NCBI RefSeq assembly: GCF_018531425.1
Contig: NZ_JAHBOI010000002.1
Coordinates: forward strand, 558,001-622,000
Length of the DNA: 64,000 nucleotides
Source: Paenarthrobacter sp. DKR-5
GTDB lineage: Bacteria; Actinomycetota; Actinomycetes; Actinomycetales; Micrococcaceae
Direction: 5' to 3'
Shown here: piece after piece, positions 19,840-27,801 of the stretch
How positions within the stretch are numbered: position 1 is the first letter of the stretch
Layout: every line of letters begins with the position of its first letter
Position numbers and translations under genes: made by a program
Notes under the pieces: model-generated
Databases searched by the model: none
Seen by the model: the letters and a program-made list of their open reading frames with translations, nothing else
Told to the model about the DNA's origin: nothing

Positions 19840-19870
19840 TCCACTTTACTCCACATCCATCCACCGTCAA
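19840..19870 (-). promoter_or_regulatory. dcw promoter with three MraZ boxes
   Basis: On the minus strand the pentamer GTGGA occurs three times at exactly 10-base steps (complement TCCAC at 19840-19844, 19850-19854 and 19860-19864). This matches the known layout of MraZ operators (TGGGA-type repeats every 10 bp). They overlap a candidate core promoter, TTGACG (19865-19870) and TAAAGT (19843-19848) with 16-bp spacing, giving a leader of roughly 60 bases before the mraZ ATG. Bound MraZ would therefore block RNA polymerase. Between this site and the terminator at 20087 no gene is seen. Confidence 0.75.
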
Positions 19871-20086
19871 TCCAAAAGGGAGGTTTTGGGCGGCGTGTTG
19901 GTACAAAAATTCCGCGCCAGCCCGCGCCAGGAGTGCCCGTGGTGGAAAGTGGAGGGAAACCGGGCGCCCGTTCCAGCGCCGGTGGCCCCCCGTTCACGCC
20001 GTCGGCGATGGCCAAAGTGGCCTTCGCCCGCAGGACACGGCACCGTCCCGACGACGGCAGCGGCCCTGCACCCGCAACCCGTTAAC

Positions 20087-20118
20087 GCGAAAAGGCCCGC
20101 CGAAGCGGGCCTTTTCGC
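20087..20118. terminator. Bidirectional rho-independent terminator
   Basis: Stem GCGAAAAGGCCCGC, loop CGAA, complementary arm GCGGGCCTTTTCGC. It lies 35 bases past the stop of the minus-strand DUF3040 gene and ends with T-runs on both strands, so it would insulate the dcw promoter from upstream transcription. Confidence 0.85.
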
Positions 20119-20152
20119 AAAGGTGGTGCAAAGTGGGGGGCTGCCCCCTCGT

Positions 20153-20518
20153 CTATTCCTGGTCGCGACGCCTCTTATCCCAGCGGTCTTCGAGATTGCT
20201 CATGAACGAACTGCGGGGCTTGGCTGTTTTGCGCCCGCGCTTCGACACGCCTGCGACGGCCCGCCGTGTCGTCGCAAAGTAGACTCCTCCGCCCATCATC
20301 AGGAAACCCAGCACGCCAAGCAGGATCTGCTGCATGCTGACTCCGACCAGCAGCACCAGGATGCCCGCAATGGTGGTCAGCACGCCGATGACGATGTGGC
20401 GGGTGGAGAGGGAGCGGATGGAATCCGAGCCCATCGAGTTGGCAAACTTCGGATCGTCCGCATGCAATTGCTGCTCCAGCTGCTCGAGCAACTTCTGTTC
20501 ATGCTCCGAAAGGGGCAT
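20153..20518 (-). CDS. DUF3040 domain membrane protein
   Basis: Conserved actinobacterial membrane protein of unknown function, 121 residues. It starts MPLSEHEQKLLEQLEQQL, the characteristic DUF3040 opening, then two membrane segments (about 42-62 and 64-84) and a basic C-terminal tail (KRGRKTAKPRSS, DKRRRDQE). A very good ribosome site (AGGAGGT, 5 bases before ATG) supports the start. It sits beside the dcw cluster, as does Rv2169c in Mycobacterium, but has its own promoter and terminator. Confidence 0.88.
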   Translation of the reverse strand: MPLSEHEQKLLEQLEQQLHADDPKFANSMGSDSIRSLSTRHIVIGVLTTIAGILVLLVGVSMQQILLGVLGFLMMGGGVYFATTRRAVAGVSKRGRKTAKPRSSFMSNLEDRWDKRRRDQE

Positions 20519-20661
20519 CGCGACCTCCTATAAATGGGCCAGTGCCTAGTGCGTCCGACCGAAAAACGAACAGGCCGCCGACGAAGTTCCCTTCATCGCC
20601 TTTCGTCCATTAATCCGTGTGTAATAAGGATAGTTCCAAGCCCGCATTACCAAAAGATGCC

Positions 20662-21900
20662 TTAGGTCCCAGTCGGGGGCTTGCCGCCCGCGTCATCGGG
20701 CCTTCCCGGCCGGATCAGGCTCGCCGGAAGCAGCGACTGGCGGCCGAATTTGGCACTCACCTTGTCCAGTGCCTGCTCGGCCGCCCTCCAGTTGTCATCC
20801 CGCCGGTCCAGGCTCAACTGCATCGCGGTCTGTCCGGCGTTCTCGAGCTGCTCCGCCCGCAAGCCGATCAGGCGCACACTCATCGGCCGGGGGCCCAGTC
20901 CGTCCAGCAGGCCGACCGCGGTGGCGTAGAGCAGCTGTGCGCTGTCGACGGGAGACGAAAGGGTGCGGGAGCGACTGATCGTGGAGAAATCCGCGTAGCG
21001 CAGCTTCAGGGCGACCGTCCGGCTCAGCAGCCCGGCCTCCCGGAGGCGTGCGGCAGTGCGGTGCGCAAGGCGCAGCAGCTCCCGTTTCAGCTGTGCGTCG
21101 TCACCCGTATCCTCGGCGAACGTCTCCTCCGCCCCTATGCTTTTCTCGACCCGCACGGGCGTGACCTTGCGGGGGTCGGTCCCCCACGCCAACCGGTGCA
21201 CCTGCTCCCCCGACTTGCCCAGCACGCGCTGCAGTGCCTGCACCGGGGTGGCGGCGACGTCGGCCACCGTATGGATGCCGAGCCTGGCGAGTGCCTCGAC
21301 CGTCTTGGCGCCGACCCCCCACAGGGCGTTGACCGGCAGGGTGTGCAGGTAGGCCACCGTCTCTTCCTTGGGGATCAGGAGCAGACCGTCCGGCTTCGAG
21401 CGGGTGGAGGCGATCTTGGCCACGAATTTGGTCGCCGCGATCCCGACGGAGGCGGTGATACCAAGTTCGTCGTGCACCCGGGTCCGGATGTGCTCGCCGA
21501 TCGTCCGCGGCGGCCCCAGCCGGCGCATGGCCCCGGCAACGTCCAGGAAAGCCTCGTCGACGCTGAGCGGTTCAACCAGGTCGGTGATGGAGGAAAAGAT
21601 TGCCATCAGCTGCCGGGACACTTCCGAGTACCGGCTGTGCCGTGGCTCGACGACAACGGCCGTCGGGCACAGGCGCATGGCGGCCGCCATCGGCATGGCC
21701 GACCGCACCCCGAAAGCCCTCGCCTCATAGGACGCGGAGAGCACGACTGAACGCCCGGACGGGAACCCGACAATCACCGGCTTCCCGCGCAGCCGGGGTG
21801 CCGAAAGCAGCTCCACGGAGACATAGAAAGCGTCCATGTCCACGTGGAGGATGTTGCAGTTCCGGTGCTCGGAATCCTTGCTGGGTTCCACGGTATCCAT
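20662..21900 (-). CDS. dinB: DNA polymerase IV (Y-family)
   Basis: Error-prone translesion polymerase. The 412-residue protein has the palm motif LHVDMDAFYVSVELL (catalytic Asp), AYEARAFGVRSAMP, the second metal site in LSVDEAFLDVAG, and ITASVGIAATKFVAKIAST with the helix-hairpin-helix thumb [19 protein letters not shown] little-finger domain follows, but the extreme C-terminus has no clear beta-clamp motif of the QLxLF type. No LexA box was recognised upstream. The ATG lacks a clear ribosome site, so a nearby start is possible. Confidence 0.93.
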   Translation of the reverse strand: MDTVEPSKDSEHRNCNILHVDMDAFYVSVELLSAPRLRGKPVIVGFPSGRSVVLSASYEARAFGVRSAMPMAAAMRLCPTAVVVEPRHSRYSEVSRQLMAIFSSITDLVEPLSVDEAFLDVAGAMRRLGPPRTIGEHIRTRVHDELGITASVGIAATKFVAKIASTRSKPDGLLLIPKEETVAYLHTLPVNALWGVGAKTVEALARLGIHTVADVAATPVQALQRVLGKSGEQVHRLAWGTDPRKVTPVRVEKSIGAEETFAEDTGDDAQLKRELLRLAHRTAARLREAGLLSRTVALKLRYADFSTISRSRTLSSPVDSAQLLYATAVGLLDGLGPRPMSVRLIGLRAEQLENAGQTAMQLSLDRRDDNWRAAEQALDKVSAKFGRQSLLPASLIRPGRPDDAGGKPPTGT

Positions 21901-22003
21901 CCTAGGCGGCTGCTCCGACGGGCGACTGACTAGACTGGTTCAAGGTCAAGGCGCCGCCGGTCACCGTGCGGCTGCGCCGCAGGAGTATGAGGAAAGGCGG
22001 CAG

Positions 22004-22570
22004 ATGGAAGCCCACATGCGTCGAGGTGTCCCGAGGTCCCGGGCGGTACCGGCCCTGCTCTCCGCGGTCGGCGCTGCCCTTCTGCTCGCCGCCTGCAGCA
22101 GCCCGCAGGCCTCCCCCTCGGCATCGGCGTCCTCTTCCCAGGCCGCCGGACCGTCGGGCACGCAGTCTTCGTCTGCGTCCTTTGCGCCGTCGCCGCTGCC
22201 GACGCCGAGCGACAACCCGTCCGCCAGCGCCGTCGTCGGCAACATGGTGACAGGGTTCCCGAAGACCCTGCTACCGGTTTTCACCGGCGCCAAGGTCCTG
22301 GCGACCAGCGTGGACAGGACCGGGACGCCGGCCACCGCCTCGCTCGTGGCCAGCACCCCGGCCACTCCTGAGTCAATCATTTCGTTCTATACGAAGGCCC
22401 TCACCGACCAGGGCTTCAAGGCACTCGCCGGCAATGAGGTGGGCTCGACGCCGTCGAAGGACTTCGTCCGCAATGACGGCAAGGAGACCGTGAACCTCTC
22501 GGTGGTCCGGGTCGGATCCACCTCCACCTTCACCATCGGAGCCAATGTGGCCCCCGAGTCGCTGAAGTGA
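22004..22570 (+). CDS. Secreted lipoprotein of unknown function
   Basis: A 188-residue protein with a lipoprotein signal peptide: basic start (MEAHMRRGVPRSR), hydrophobic stretch, and lipobox LLAAC at about residues 29-33. A Ser/Ala/Pro-rich linker (about 35-75) precedes a compact domain of about 110 residues (ending FTIGANVAPESLK) that I do not recognise. AGGAAAGG, 6 bases before the ATG, supports this start. The stop overlaps the start of the polyprenyl synthase by 4 bases (GTGA), so the two are translated together, which suggests an envelope-linked role but no specific function. Confidence 0.82.
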   Translation: MEAHMRRGVPRSRAVPALLSAVGAALLLAACSSPQASPSASASSSQAAGPSGTQSSSASFAPSPLPTPSDNPSASAVVGNMVTGFPKTLLPVFTGAKVLATSVDRTGTPATASLVASTPATPESIISFYTKALTDQGFKALAGNEVGSTPSKDFVRNDGKETVNLSVVRVGSTSTFTIGANVAPESLK

Positions 22571-23655
22571 CGGCCGGCGCGCAGGAGCAGCAGTCCGCCT
22601 ACGTCGCCGCCGTGGCGGAGGAACTCGGGACCTTCGTCGCCGGCCGCCACGAGCTGCTCCGGCAGATTTCCCCGGACGCGCTGGCCTTGTTGAATTCGGT
22701 GTCGGACCTGGTCTCCGGCGGAAAGCGCATGCGCGCCCTGCTCTGCTACTGGGGCTGGCGCGGCGCAGGCGGCGCCGCGGAGGCGGCCGAAATCGTGACG
22801 GCCGGCGCCGCCCTCGAATTGTTCCAGGCAGCCGCGCTGATCCATGACGACATCATCGACCGCTCGGACACCCGCCGCGGGCGCCCCAGCGTCCACACGG
22901 CATTCGGTGCGCTCCATGCGCAGAACAGCTGGTCGCTGGACCAGGAGCGTTTTGGCCATGCGGCGGCCATCCTGGCCGGCGATCTCTGCCTGTCCTTCAG
23001 TGAGGAAGCATTTACCGACATCGGTCCGGCGGCGGCGGCCGGCACCCGGGCCCGCGGGGTTTTCAACCGGATGCGGACCGAAGTGATGGCAGGCCAGTAT
23101 CTGGACATCCTTGAGGAGGTTGCCGGGCCCAGCCGGGCACGCTCGCATGCCGTGGAGCGGGCTCGCTCGATCATCCGCTTCAAGTCCGCCAAGTATTCGA
23201 CCGAACATCCACTGGTTCTGGGCGGGGCCTTGGCCGGCGGAGCCGAGGAGCTGCTCGACGCCTACTCAGCCTTCGCCCTCCCGCTGGGGGAAGCGTTCCA
23301 GCTGCGCGACGATGTCCTGGGGGTTTTCGGAGACCCGGCGGCGACGGGCAAGCCTGCCGGTGACGATCTGCGCGAGGGCAAGCGGACGGTGCTGATCGGC
23401 TTTGCGCTGGAACGAGCGGCTCCCGGGGAGGCGGCCTTCATCGGCAACTCCCTGGGCGACCCGGAGCTTGGTCCGGCCGACATCGATGAACTCCGGCGGC
23501 TGATTGTGGGCACCGGAGCGCTGAAGGCCACCGAGGAGCTGATCGACGAGCTTTCCACCGCCGCTTTCGACGGCCTGGGGCAGCTCCAGGTCGATGCGGT
23601 CACGCGCGCAGCGCTTGAAGCGTTGGCGACCTCGGCCGTCAAACGCTCCGCATAA
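22567..23655 (+). CDS. Trans-polyprenyl diphosphate synthase
   Basis: Makes linear prenyl diphosphates by head-to-tail condensation of IPP. Chain length cannot be read with certainty (geranylgeranyl for carotenoids or a longer chain for menaquinone). The 362-residue protein has the first Asp-rich motif in LIHDDIIDRSDTRRGRP, GGKRMRALL upstream, and the second Asp-rich motif QLRDDVLGVFGD. GTG start at 22567 overlaps the lipoprotein stop. The position before an Rv2175c-type gene parallels idsA2 (Rv2173) in Mycobacterium. Confidence 0.93.
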   Translation: MTAGAQEQQSAYVAAVAEELGTFVAGRHELLRQISPDALALLNSVSDLVSGGKRMRALLCYWGWRGAGGAAEAAEIVTAGAALELFQAAALIHDDIIDRSDTRRGRPSVHTAFGALHAQNSWSLDQERFGHAAAILAGDLCLSFSEEAFTDIGPAAAAGTRARGVFNRMRTEVMAGQYLDILEEVAGPSRARSHAVERARSIIRFKSAKYSTEHPLVLGGALAGGAEELLDAYSAFALPLGEAFQLRDDVLGVFGDPAATGKPAGDDLREGKRTVLIGFALERAAPGEAAFIGNSLGDPELGPADIDELRRLIVGTGALKATEELIDELSTAAFDGLGQLQVDAVTRAALEALATSAVKRSA

Positions 23656-23708
23656 CCACACCCAGCGCCACTTCGCAGCACCGGCTGCGGCGCTGAGGCC
23701 GCGCGGGG

Positions 23709-24062
23709 CTACCAGGCGAGGGCAGCCGCGCGACGGCGGATCTCGGTTTTGCGTCCTTCACGCAGCGCATCCACCGGCCGCCCGGGCAGGGACTCGTCCG
23801 GGGTGAAGAGCCAGTTGAGAGTCTCCTCGTCAGTGAAGCCGGAGTCGGCCAGCACGGATAGGGTGCCCTTGAGGCTGTCGAGGATTTTGCCGTCGACGAA
23901 GAAGTCCGCCGGGACGGACCTGATCTTGCGTTCGCCGATGCGCAGTCCCACCAGGCTGCGGTCCGCAAGCAGGGAATGGACGCGGGTGATCGGGACTCCG
24001 AGGAGTTCGGCGACGTCCGGCAGCGCCAGCCAGTCCCCGACAAGGGTTTCTACGTTACTCAC
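23709..24062 (-). CDS. Rv2175c-type winged-helix DNA-binding protein
   Basis: Small DNA-binding protein. In Mycobacterium tuberculosis the homologue Rv2175c is a substrate of the kinase PknL and loses DNA binding on phosphorylation. The 117-residue product has an N-terminal helix-turn-helix/winged helix (WLALPDVAELLGVPITRVHSLL, then LVGLRIGERKIRSVPADFF) and the C-terminal domain ILDSLKGTLSVLADSGFTDEE with the LFTPDESLPGRPVDAL signature. The GTG at 24062 is chosen because it begins where the family begins, though AAGGGG is very close to it. A PknL-like kinase is encoded at 25752. Convergent with the polyprenyl synthase gene. Confidence 0.88.
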   Translation of the reverse strand: MSNVETLVGDWLALPDVAELLGVPITRVHSLLADRSLVGLRIGERKIRSVPADFFVDGKILDSLKGTLSVLADSGFTDEETLNWLFTPDESLPGRPVDALREGRKTEIRRRAAALAW

Positions 24063-24161
24063 CCCCTTAGATTCGCACGCCGGATGCCCTCTCAGCCAGC
24101 CTGCTGGCACCCGCACACGCGACACACCGCCCGCCCGCGCTAAGCGGCGTTTCCGTGCCAC

Positions 24162-24229
24162 TTGTGCTAGCTCAGAATTCGTGTAGATTCACAGAAGTCA
24201 CATTTGTATCAACAACCACATTTGCATCA
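24162..24229 (+). promoter_or_regulatory. Promoter and direct repeats upstream of the LysM transglycosylase
   Basis: A candidate promoter TTGTGC (24162-24167), 16-base spacer, TAGATT (24184-24189) is followed at once by two near-identical 13-mers, CACATTTGTATCA (24199-24211) and CACATTTGCATCA (24217-24229), 18 bases apart. These sit where a repressor or MtrA-like response regulator could act. The identity of any binder is unknown. Confidence 0.5.
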
Positions 24230-24299
24230 CCCGCCCCGCCATCGGCCTGCACGAGCTGCAGGCTTCATCACCCGCTGACGTTAGACGAGGATCCCGTTC

Positions 24300-25664
24300 A
24301 TGACTTCCCTTCGCCGGTCAAAGCCAGCACCGAAGCCCAGCATGTCGCTGCTGGCGGTCACGTCGGCCGCTTTGCCTGCGGTAATCGTTTCGTCCCTCGC
24401 ACTCGCCCAGCCGGCGGCCGCTGCGCCCGCACCCGTGAAGAAGCTCAACGGATCCCTGCCGACGGCCGTCACCTCGGCCGTGGCCTCCACGAAGCTGGCC
24501 GGCCTGATTCCGGCCTCCGAAGTGGCCGCCGCTGTTCCGGCCGGCCTGCATGCAGCGATGAAGACGGCTCCTGCCACGTACACGGTGGTGCGCGGCGACA
24601 CGATCAGTGCGATCGCGGCCCGGTACGGCCTGAGCACTTCCTCCGTGCTGTCGCTGAACAAGCTCGGCCCGATGACTCCGATCTACCCCGGCCAGAAGAT
24701 CAAGCTGCACGCCGGCGCCGCTGCGGCCCCGAAGGCTGCGCCGGCGGTCCGGCGGACGGCCGGCGCAGCCGCGGTTGCCCGCTACGTGGTCAAGTCCGGC
24801 GACACGCTGAGCGCCATTGCGGCGAAACACGGCGTCGGCCTGAGCACCCTGCTCTCGCTGAACGGGCTCTCCATGCGGTCGGTGATCTACCCCGGCCAGA
24901 GCATCAAGCTTGGTGCTGCCGCTGCAGCACCGGCTGTGAAAGCGGCACCGGCCAGGGCGGCTGCGCCCGCCGTGCGGGCCTCGGGCAGCTACACCATCGT
25001 TTCCGGCGACACGCTCTCCGGTATTGCCGCACGCCACGGCGTTTCGCTCTCCTCGTTGCTCAGCGCCAACCGGCTCAGCCTCACCACCGTGATCTATCCC
25101 GGCCACAAGCTGGTCATCCCCGGCAAGGCGACGACGTCCGCCCAGGCCACGAGCATCACTCCGCTGTCGGGCAAGGACAGGGTGCCCAGCACCTTCCTGA
25201 ACTACACCTACCCGGAGGCGGTCGTTGCCAAGGCGAACGCCAACAAGGCCGCCCTGATGGCCGCACCGGTGCCGACGCAGGCCCAGATGCGCCAGATCGT
25301 CGCCGACACCGCCCGGCGCATGGGCGTGAGCCCCGCCCTGGCGCAGGCCTTCGCCCTGCAGGAATCCGGCTTCAACCAGCGGGCCGTCTCCCCTGCCAAT
25401 GCCATCGGAACCATGCAGGTCATTCCCTCCTCCGGGGAATGGGCATCGCAGCTCGTCGGCCGGCACCTGAATCTGCTCAACCCGCAGGACAACGTCACCG
25501 CCGGCATCGCCATCATCCGCGCCCTGCTGGACACCAGCAGCAGCGAGAAGAACGCCATCGCCGGGTACTACCAGGGCCAGTACTCGGTGAGCAAGCACGG
25601 CATGTACGCGGACACCAAGGCGTACGTAGCCGCCATCCTGGCGAACAAGAAGCTCTTCAGCTGA
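24300..25664 (+). CDS. Secreted triple-LysM lytic transglycosylase
   Basis: Probable peptidoglycan-cleaving enzyme of 454 residues. A signal peptide covers about 1-42 (basic start, hydrophobic core, AQPAAAA). Three LysM peptidoglycan-binding modules follow at about 93-136, 161-204 and 231-273, each with a GDT core and a YPGQ/YPGH end, joined by Ala/Pro-rich linkers. The C-terminal 130 residues form an SLT/goose-lysozyme-type transglycosylase domain with the catalytic Glu in FALQESGFNQ (E355), AIGTMQVIPSSG and IAGYYQGQYS. It stands between the Rv2175c-type gene and the kinase, whose PASTA domains sense muropeptides, so the two could act on related signals. Confidence 0.92.
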   Translation: MTSLRRSKPAPKPSMSLLAVTSAALPAVIVSSLALAQPAAAAPAPVKKLNGSLPTAVTSAVASTKLAGLIPASEVAAAVPAGLHAAMKTAPATYTVVRGDTISAIAARYGLSTSSVLSLNKLGPMTPIYPGQKIKLHAGAAAAPKAAPAVRRTAGAAAVARYVVKSGDTLSAIAAKHGVGLSTLLSLNGLSMRSVIYPGQSIKLGAAAAAPAVKAAPARAAAPAVRASGSYTIVSGDTLSGIAARHGVSLSSLLSANRLSLTTVIYPGHKLVIPGKATTSAQATSITPLSGKDRVPSTFLNYTYPEAVVAKANANKAALMAAPVPTQAQMRQIVADTARRMGVSPALAQAFALQESGFNQRAVSPANAIGTMQVIPSSGEWASQLVGRHLNLLNPQDNVTAGIAIIRALLDTSSSEKNAIAGYYQGQYSVSKHGMYADTKAYVAAILANKKLFS

Positions 25665-25681
25665 CACTTCAGGACCTTCGG

Positions 25682-25727
25682 AAGGGCCCGGGTCGCATGC
25701 CTGCCGCATGTTGATTCGGGCCCTTTC
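25682..25727 (+). terminator. Terminator between the transglycosylase and kinase genes
   Basis: AAGGGCCCG (25682-25690) pairs with CGGGCCCTT (25717-25725) around an internal GCATGC/GCATG element, followed by TTTCGTTTG. It begins 18 bases after the transglycosylase stop. Confidence 0.7.
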
Positions 25728-25751
25728 GTTTGCAACATTTAGGATCGTAGG

Positions 25752-27776
25752 GTGCAGGAACAGCCCTTAGACCAGCTCGTTGGTACCGTCGTGGACCACC
25801 GGTACCGTGTTCTGTCGCGGCTGGCCGCCGGCGGCATGTCCACCGTGTACCTCGCGATGGACCAGCGGCTGGACCGCGAGGTGGCGCTGAAAGTGCTGCA
25901 CCCGCACCTCGCCTCCGACGAAACCTTCGTCGGCCGCCTGGGCCGCGAGGCAAAGACTGCGGCCCGGCTGTCGCATCCGCACGTCGTCGGCGTGCTGGAT
26001 CAGGGCAACGACGGCTCCCTTGCCTACCTGGTGATGGAGTACATTCCCGGCCACACCTTGCGGGACGTCATCCGCAACCGGGCACCGCTCACCCCCCGCC
26101 TCGCACTGGCCCTGATCGACCCGGTCATCGAGGGGCTCGCAGCCGCCCACGCCGCCGGGCTGGTCCACCGGGACATCAAACCGGAGAACGTTCTGATGGC
26201 CGACGACGGCCGCATCAAGATCAGCGACTTCGGTCTTGCCCGCGCCGTGACCACCAGCACCAGTACCGGCACCTTGATCGGCACCGTCGCCTATATCGCC
26301 CCGGAGCTGGTGCTCGGAAAGACTGCCGACGCGCGCAGCGACATCTATTCCGCGGGAATCGTGCTCTACGAGCTGCTCACGGGCCACCAGCCGTTTGAAG
26401 GCGACGTTCCCGTCCAGGTGGCCTACCAGCATGTGCACTCCGTAGTACCCGCGCCCTCGGTGCGCGTGCCGGGCCTGGCGGCAGACCTTGACGAGCTCGT
26501 GCAGTGGTGCACGGCGGCGGACCCGGAGGCGCGGCCGGTCGACGCCGCTGCCCTGCTGGGCGAGCTGCGCCACATCCGGACCTCGCTCAGCGACGAGGAC
26601 CTCGATTTCAACGCGGCTCCTGCCACCGCCGGCCGGACCGCGCACTCCGCGACCGAGGTCGTTTCTGCCGCGCCCACCGAGGCGGTTCCGCGCAGCACGG
26701 AGTTCATCCGGCGGCCGGCACATCCCACCTCGGTGATCCCGGCCCGGCCCGGGCTTGAGCTGCCGGCAGAACCGCAGCCGGCTCCGGCCGCGGCCTCGAA
26801 CCGGGACCGCAAGCGAGCCCTCCGTGAGACGGAGAAGGCGGCAGCGCGGGCCGCAGCAACTCCCGTGCACAATCTGCGGGAGGGTAAGCCGCGCCGCCGG
26901 TTCGTCATTTGGGCTGTCGCGGTGCTCGTGCTGGCCCTTCTCGCGGCGGTGGCGGGATGGTTCTTCGGGCTCGGTCCCGGGGCTGTCGCCGCCGTCCCGA
27001 ACCTGCAGAACAAGACCGTGGCGGAGGCCCAGGCGACGCTCTCAGGGCTCGGGTTCACCGCAGTGACCAGGGACGTGTTCGACGACTCCATCGGCCAGGG
27101 AAGGGTTGTCGGCAGTGACCCGGCTGCCCGGACCCGCATCCGCAAGTTCGAGCCCGTGACACTGCTCGTGTCCAAAGGACCCCAGCTGTTCGGCGTCCCC
27201 TCGCTCACCGGTGGCACCCTCGACCAGGCGAAGACGGCCTTGAACAAGGGCGCAATGGCCCTGGGCAAGGTGACCGAGCAGTTCAACGAGGACGTCGCCG
27301 CCGGCACGGTGACGGCGCAGTCACCGGCACCGCAGACCCAGGTGCGCGCCGGGACACCGGTGTCGATGACCGTTTCGAAGGGGCCCAGGCCCATCCCGGT
27401 GCCGTCCGTCGTCGGCCAGGACCAGGACTCCGCCGCCAACGCACTGACCGGTCTGGGGCTGAAGGTTTCGGTCGCCCCGGAGAGGGTCTTCGACCGGAAG
27501 GTTCCGGAAGGGTCGGTGGCCGCGCAAAGCCCCGACGGCGGGAACCTGACGCGCGGCGGGACGGTTATGCTGACGATCTCCAAGGGTCCGCGGATGGTCC
27601 ACGTGCCGGACGTGTTCCGCAGGTCCGAAAAGGAGGCGACGGCCATCCTGCGGGACGCCGGCTTCGACGTCAAGGTCAGCTACGCCTTCGGCACCTCGGT
27701 GCTCGGCATCGTTGCCGGCCAGGACAAGACCGGCAACGCGCCGGAAGGATCCACTGTCACCATCACGGTGACGTAG
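25752..27776 (+). CDS. PASTA-domain Ser/Thr protein kinase (PknL/PknB type)
   Basis: Membrane kinase that couples cell-wall precursors or fragments to phosphorylation of division and envelope proteins. The 674-residue protein has a full kinase domain (about 18-280): glycine loop AAGGMSTVYLA, ATP lysine in VALKVL (K47), HRDIKPEN with catalytic D141, DFG at 159-161, and an activation loop rich in Thr (TTSTSTGTLIGTVAY) typical of autophosphorylation. A basic Ala-rich juxtamembrane region, one membrane segment (about 382-405) and four extracellular PASTA repeats (about 408-674) follow. GTG start. Next to aroG and near the Rv2175c-type gene, as is pknL in Mycobacterium, although mycobacterial PknL lacks the PASTA repeats. 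Confidence 0.94.
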   Translation: MQEQPLDQLVGTVVDHRYRVLSRLAAGGMSTVYLAMDQRLDREVALKVLHPHLASDETFVGRLGREAKTAARLSHPHVVGVLDQGNDGSLAYLVMEYIPGHTLRDVIRNRAPLTPRLALALIDPVIEGLAAAHAAGLVHRDIKPENVLMADDGRIKISDFGLARAVTTSTSTGTLIGTVAYIAPELVLGKTADARSDIYSAGIVLYELLTGHQPFEGDVPVQVAYQHVHSVVPAPSVRVPGLAADLDELVQWCTAADPEARPVDAAALLGELRHIRTSLSDEDLDFNAAPATAGRTAHSATEVVSAAPTEAVPRSTEFIRRPAHPTSVIPARPGLELPAEPQPAPAAASNRDRKRALRETEKAAARAAATPVHNLREGKPRRRFVIWAVAVLVLALLAAVAGWFFGLGPGAVAAVPNLQNKTVAEAQATLSGLGFTAVTRDVFDDSIGQGRVVGSDPAARTRIRKFEPVTLLVSKGPQLFGVPSLTGGTLDQAKTALNKGAMALGKVTEQFNEDVAAGTVTAQSPAPQTQVRAGTPVSMTVSKGPRPIPVPSVVGQDQDSAANALTGLGLKVSVAPERVFDRKVPEGSVAAQSPDGGNLTRGGTVMLTISKGPRMVHVPDVFRRSEKEATAILRDAGFDVKVSYAFGTSVLGIVAGQDKTGNAPEGSTVTITVT

Positions 27777-27801
27777 CGGACCCTCCTCGCGTCGGGCGGC
27801 G

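Noticed and set aside
24063-24299. A c-di-AMP (ydaO) riboswitch ahead of the LysM gene
   Set aside because: Such switches are frequent before wall hydrolases in actinobacteria, but the conserved core and paired stems were not found; only repeats and a promoter were seen.
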